Source: Deltaproteobacteria bacterium
GTDB lineage: Bacteria > Desulfobacterota > Binatia > Binatales > Binataceae
Direction of reading: 5' to 3'
Length of the DNA stretch: 6,416 bases
NCBI GenBank assembly: GCA_021780585.1
Contig: JAJXYM010000442.1
Coordinates: 1-6,416 of the forward strand
Shown here: one piece after another, positions 5,981-6,416 of the stretch
Layout of the letters: the number at the start of each line of letters is the position of its first letter
Position numbering within the stretch: the first letter of the stretch is position 1
Notes under the pieces: model-generated
Database searches by the model: none
What the model saw: only the letters and a program-made list of their open reading frames with translations
What the model was told of the DNA's origin: nothing
Program-made: the position numbers and the translations under genes

Positions 5981-6346
5981 ATGGCGAAATACACTTTCGT
6001 GGTGCTGACCAATCCCACGTCCGGCAAAGAGGCCGAGTACAACGAATGGTACAACGGCCAGCATATTCCGGACGTGCTGAACGTCCCCGGATTCGTGCGC
6101 GCGCAGCGCTTCAAGCTGGCCGACGCGCAGATGGGACCGAACAATCCCCACAAATATCTGGCGCTCTATGAGATCGAGACCGACGATCTGGCCGGCGCGC
6201 TCGCCGCGCTCAAGGCGCGCAGCGGCACCGCCGACATGGTGATGAGCGACGCGATCGACCTCAAGAACGTCGGCGCGCATATCTTCACGCCGGTCGCGGA
6301 GATGGTCGAAGCAAAGGACGTGCGGCGTCCGCGCCGCGCCGCCTGA
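5981..6346 (+). CDS. Small dimeric alpha/beta-barrel-type protein (DUF4286/EthD-like), function unknown
   Basis: The 121-residue product begins with a beta strand (KYTFVVLTNP 3-12), then a helix and loop EYNEWYNGQHIPDVLNVPGF (19-38), a second strand (VRAQRFKL 39-46), a third (HKYLALYEIE 57-66) and a helix (68-80). This strand-helix-strand order, and the NEWY...HIPDvLxVPGF...AqRF pattern, is what I know from small ferredoxin-like dimeric barrel proteins such as the DUF4286 and EthD-type groups; exact family membership is from memory. Some such barrels act as small monooxygenases or ligand-binding helpers near degradation genes, but no activity can be assigned here. His28 is a candidate conserved active-site residue. 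The basic tail (RRPRRAA) is likely disordered. GGAGGAA (5967-5973) with a 7-nt gap fixes the ATG. It lies 99 bp after the transferase gene on the same strand. Confidence 0.87.
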   Translation: MAKYTFVVLTNPTSGKEAEYNEWYNGQHIPDVLNVPGFVRAQRFKLADAQMGPNNPHKYLALYEIETDDLAGALAALKARSGTADMVMSDAIDLKNVGAHIFTPVAEMVEAKDVRRPRRAA

Positions 6347-6359
6347 ACGCGCGCCGACG

Positions 6360-6391
6360 CGGAGCCGGACGGGCCCACGCCGCCGGCTCCG
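6360..6391 (+). terminator. Perfect 9-bp GC stem after the barrel protein gene
   Basis: CGGAGCCGG (6360-6368) and CCGGCTCCG (6383-6391) are perfectly complementary around a 14-nt loop that itself contains GGGCCC. The stem begins 13 bases after the stop codon at 6344-6346. There is no T-run behind it, so it is a candidate terminator or 3'-end-stabilising stem. The remaining bases to 6416 show nothing else recognisable. Confidence 0.42.
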
Positions 6392-6416
6392 GACACGTCG
6401 GACGATTCCACGCCGC

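Noticed and set aside
5012..6280. A long minus-strand frame opposite GST and the barrel protein
   Set aside because: Covers two genes with strong Shine-Dalgarno sequences on the other strand, and its own translation has no recognisable domain.
1..6416. CRISPR arrays, tRNA or rRNA genes, transposases, attachment sites
   Set aside because: No repeated units, no tRNA-like cloverleaf and no transposase or integrase motifs were seen in either strand.

Overview
The window is a GC-rich (roughly two-thirds G+C by eye), densely coded stretch of a bacterial chromosome. It carries six complete protein genes and one gene cut by the left edge. I see no RNA genes, mobile elements, CRISPR arrays or long repeats. 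An ABC1/UbiB-type kinase-like protein, an acyl-CoA-dehydrogenase-fold flavoprotein, a glutathione S-transferase and an exported protein with a signal peptide together suggest an aerobic Gram-negative bacterium. A soil or environmental lineage such as Proteobacteria or Candidatus Binatota would fit, but that placement is a guess from gene content and style; there is no marker gene here.

Layout from left to right: (1) the N-terminal 202 residues of an MFS transporter on the minus strand (1-606), running off the left edge. (2) Divergent from it across a 42-bp gap, an ABC1-family atypical kinase on the plus strand (649-2040, TTG start). (3) A 157-bp spacer with three alternating complementary GC arms directly before a Shine-Dalgarno sequence, then an acyl-CoA dehydrogenase-family flavoprotein (2198-3379) that lacks the usual catalytic glutamate. 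(4) Convergent with it, a small exported, lipoprotein-like protein of unknown function on the minus strand (3447-4064). (5) Divergent from that, an inositol-monophosphatase-family phosphatase on the plus strand (start uncertain, 4263-5117). (6) A spacer with a GC hairpin, a 6-3-6 palindrome and a possible -10 box, then a glutathione S-transferase (5231-5881). (7) A small protein of a dimeric alpha/beta-barrel type (5981-6346), followed by a perfect 9-bp GC stem.

Most genes have their own spacer, a candidate promoter or RBS, and a GC hairpin at the end, so they look like mostly single transcription units rather than one operon. The glutathione transferase and the small barrel protein are the best candidates for co-transcription (same strand, 99-bp gap). 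The kinase-like protein is plausibly linked to quinone or lipid metabolism, the flavoprotein to acyl-CoA or hydroxylation chemistry, and the transferase to detoxification, but nothing ties them into one pathway.

I do not see a convincing undescribed multi-gene system. The points most worth a second look are the flavoprotein without its catalytic Glu, the switch-like repeat in front of it, the palindrome in front of the transferase, the uncharacterised exported protein, and the altered KxGQ motif (KASQ) of the ABC1 protein.
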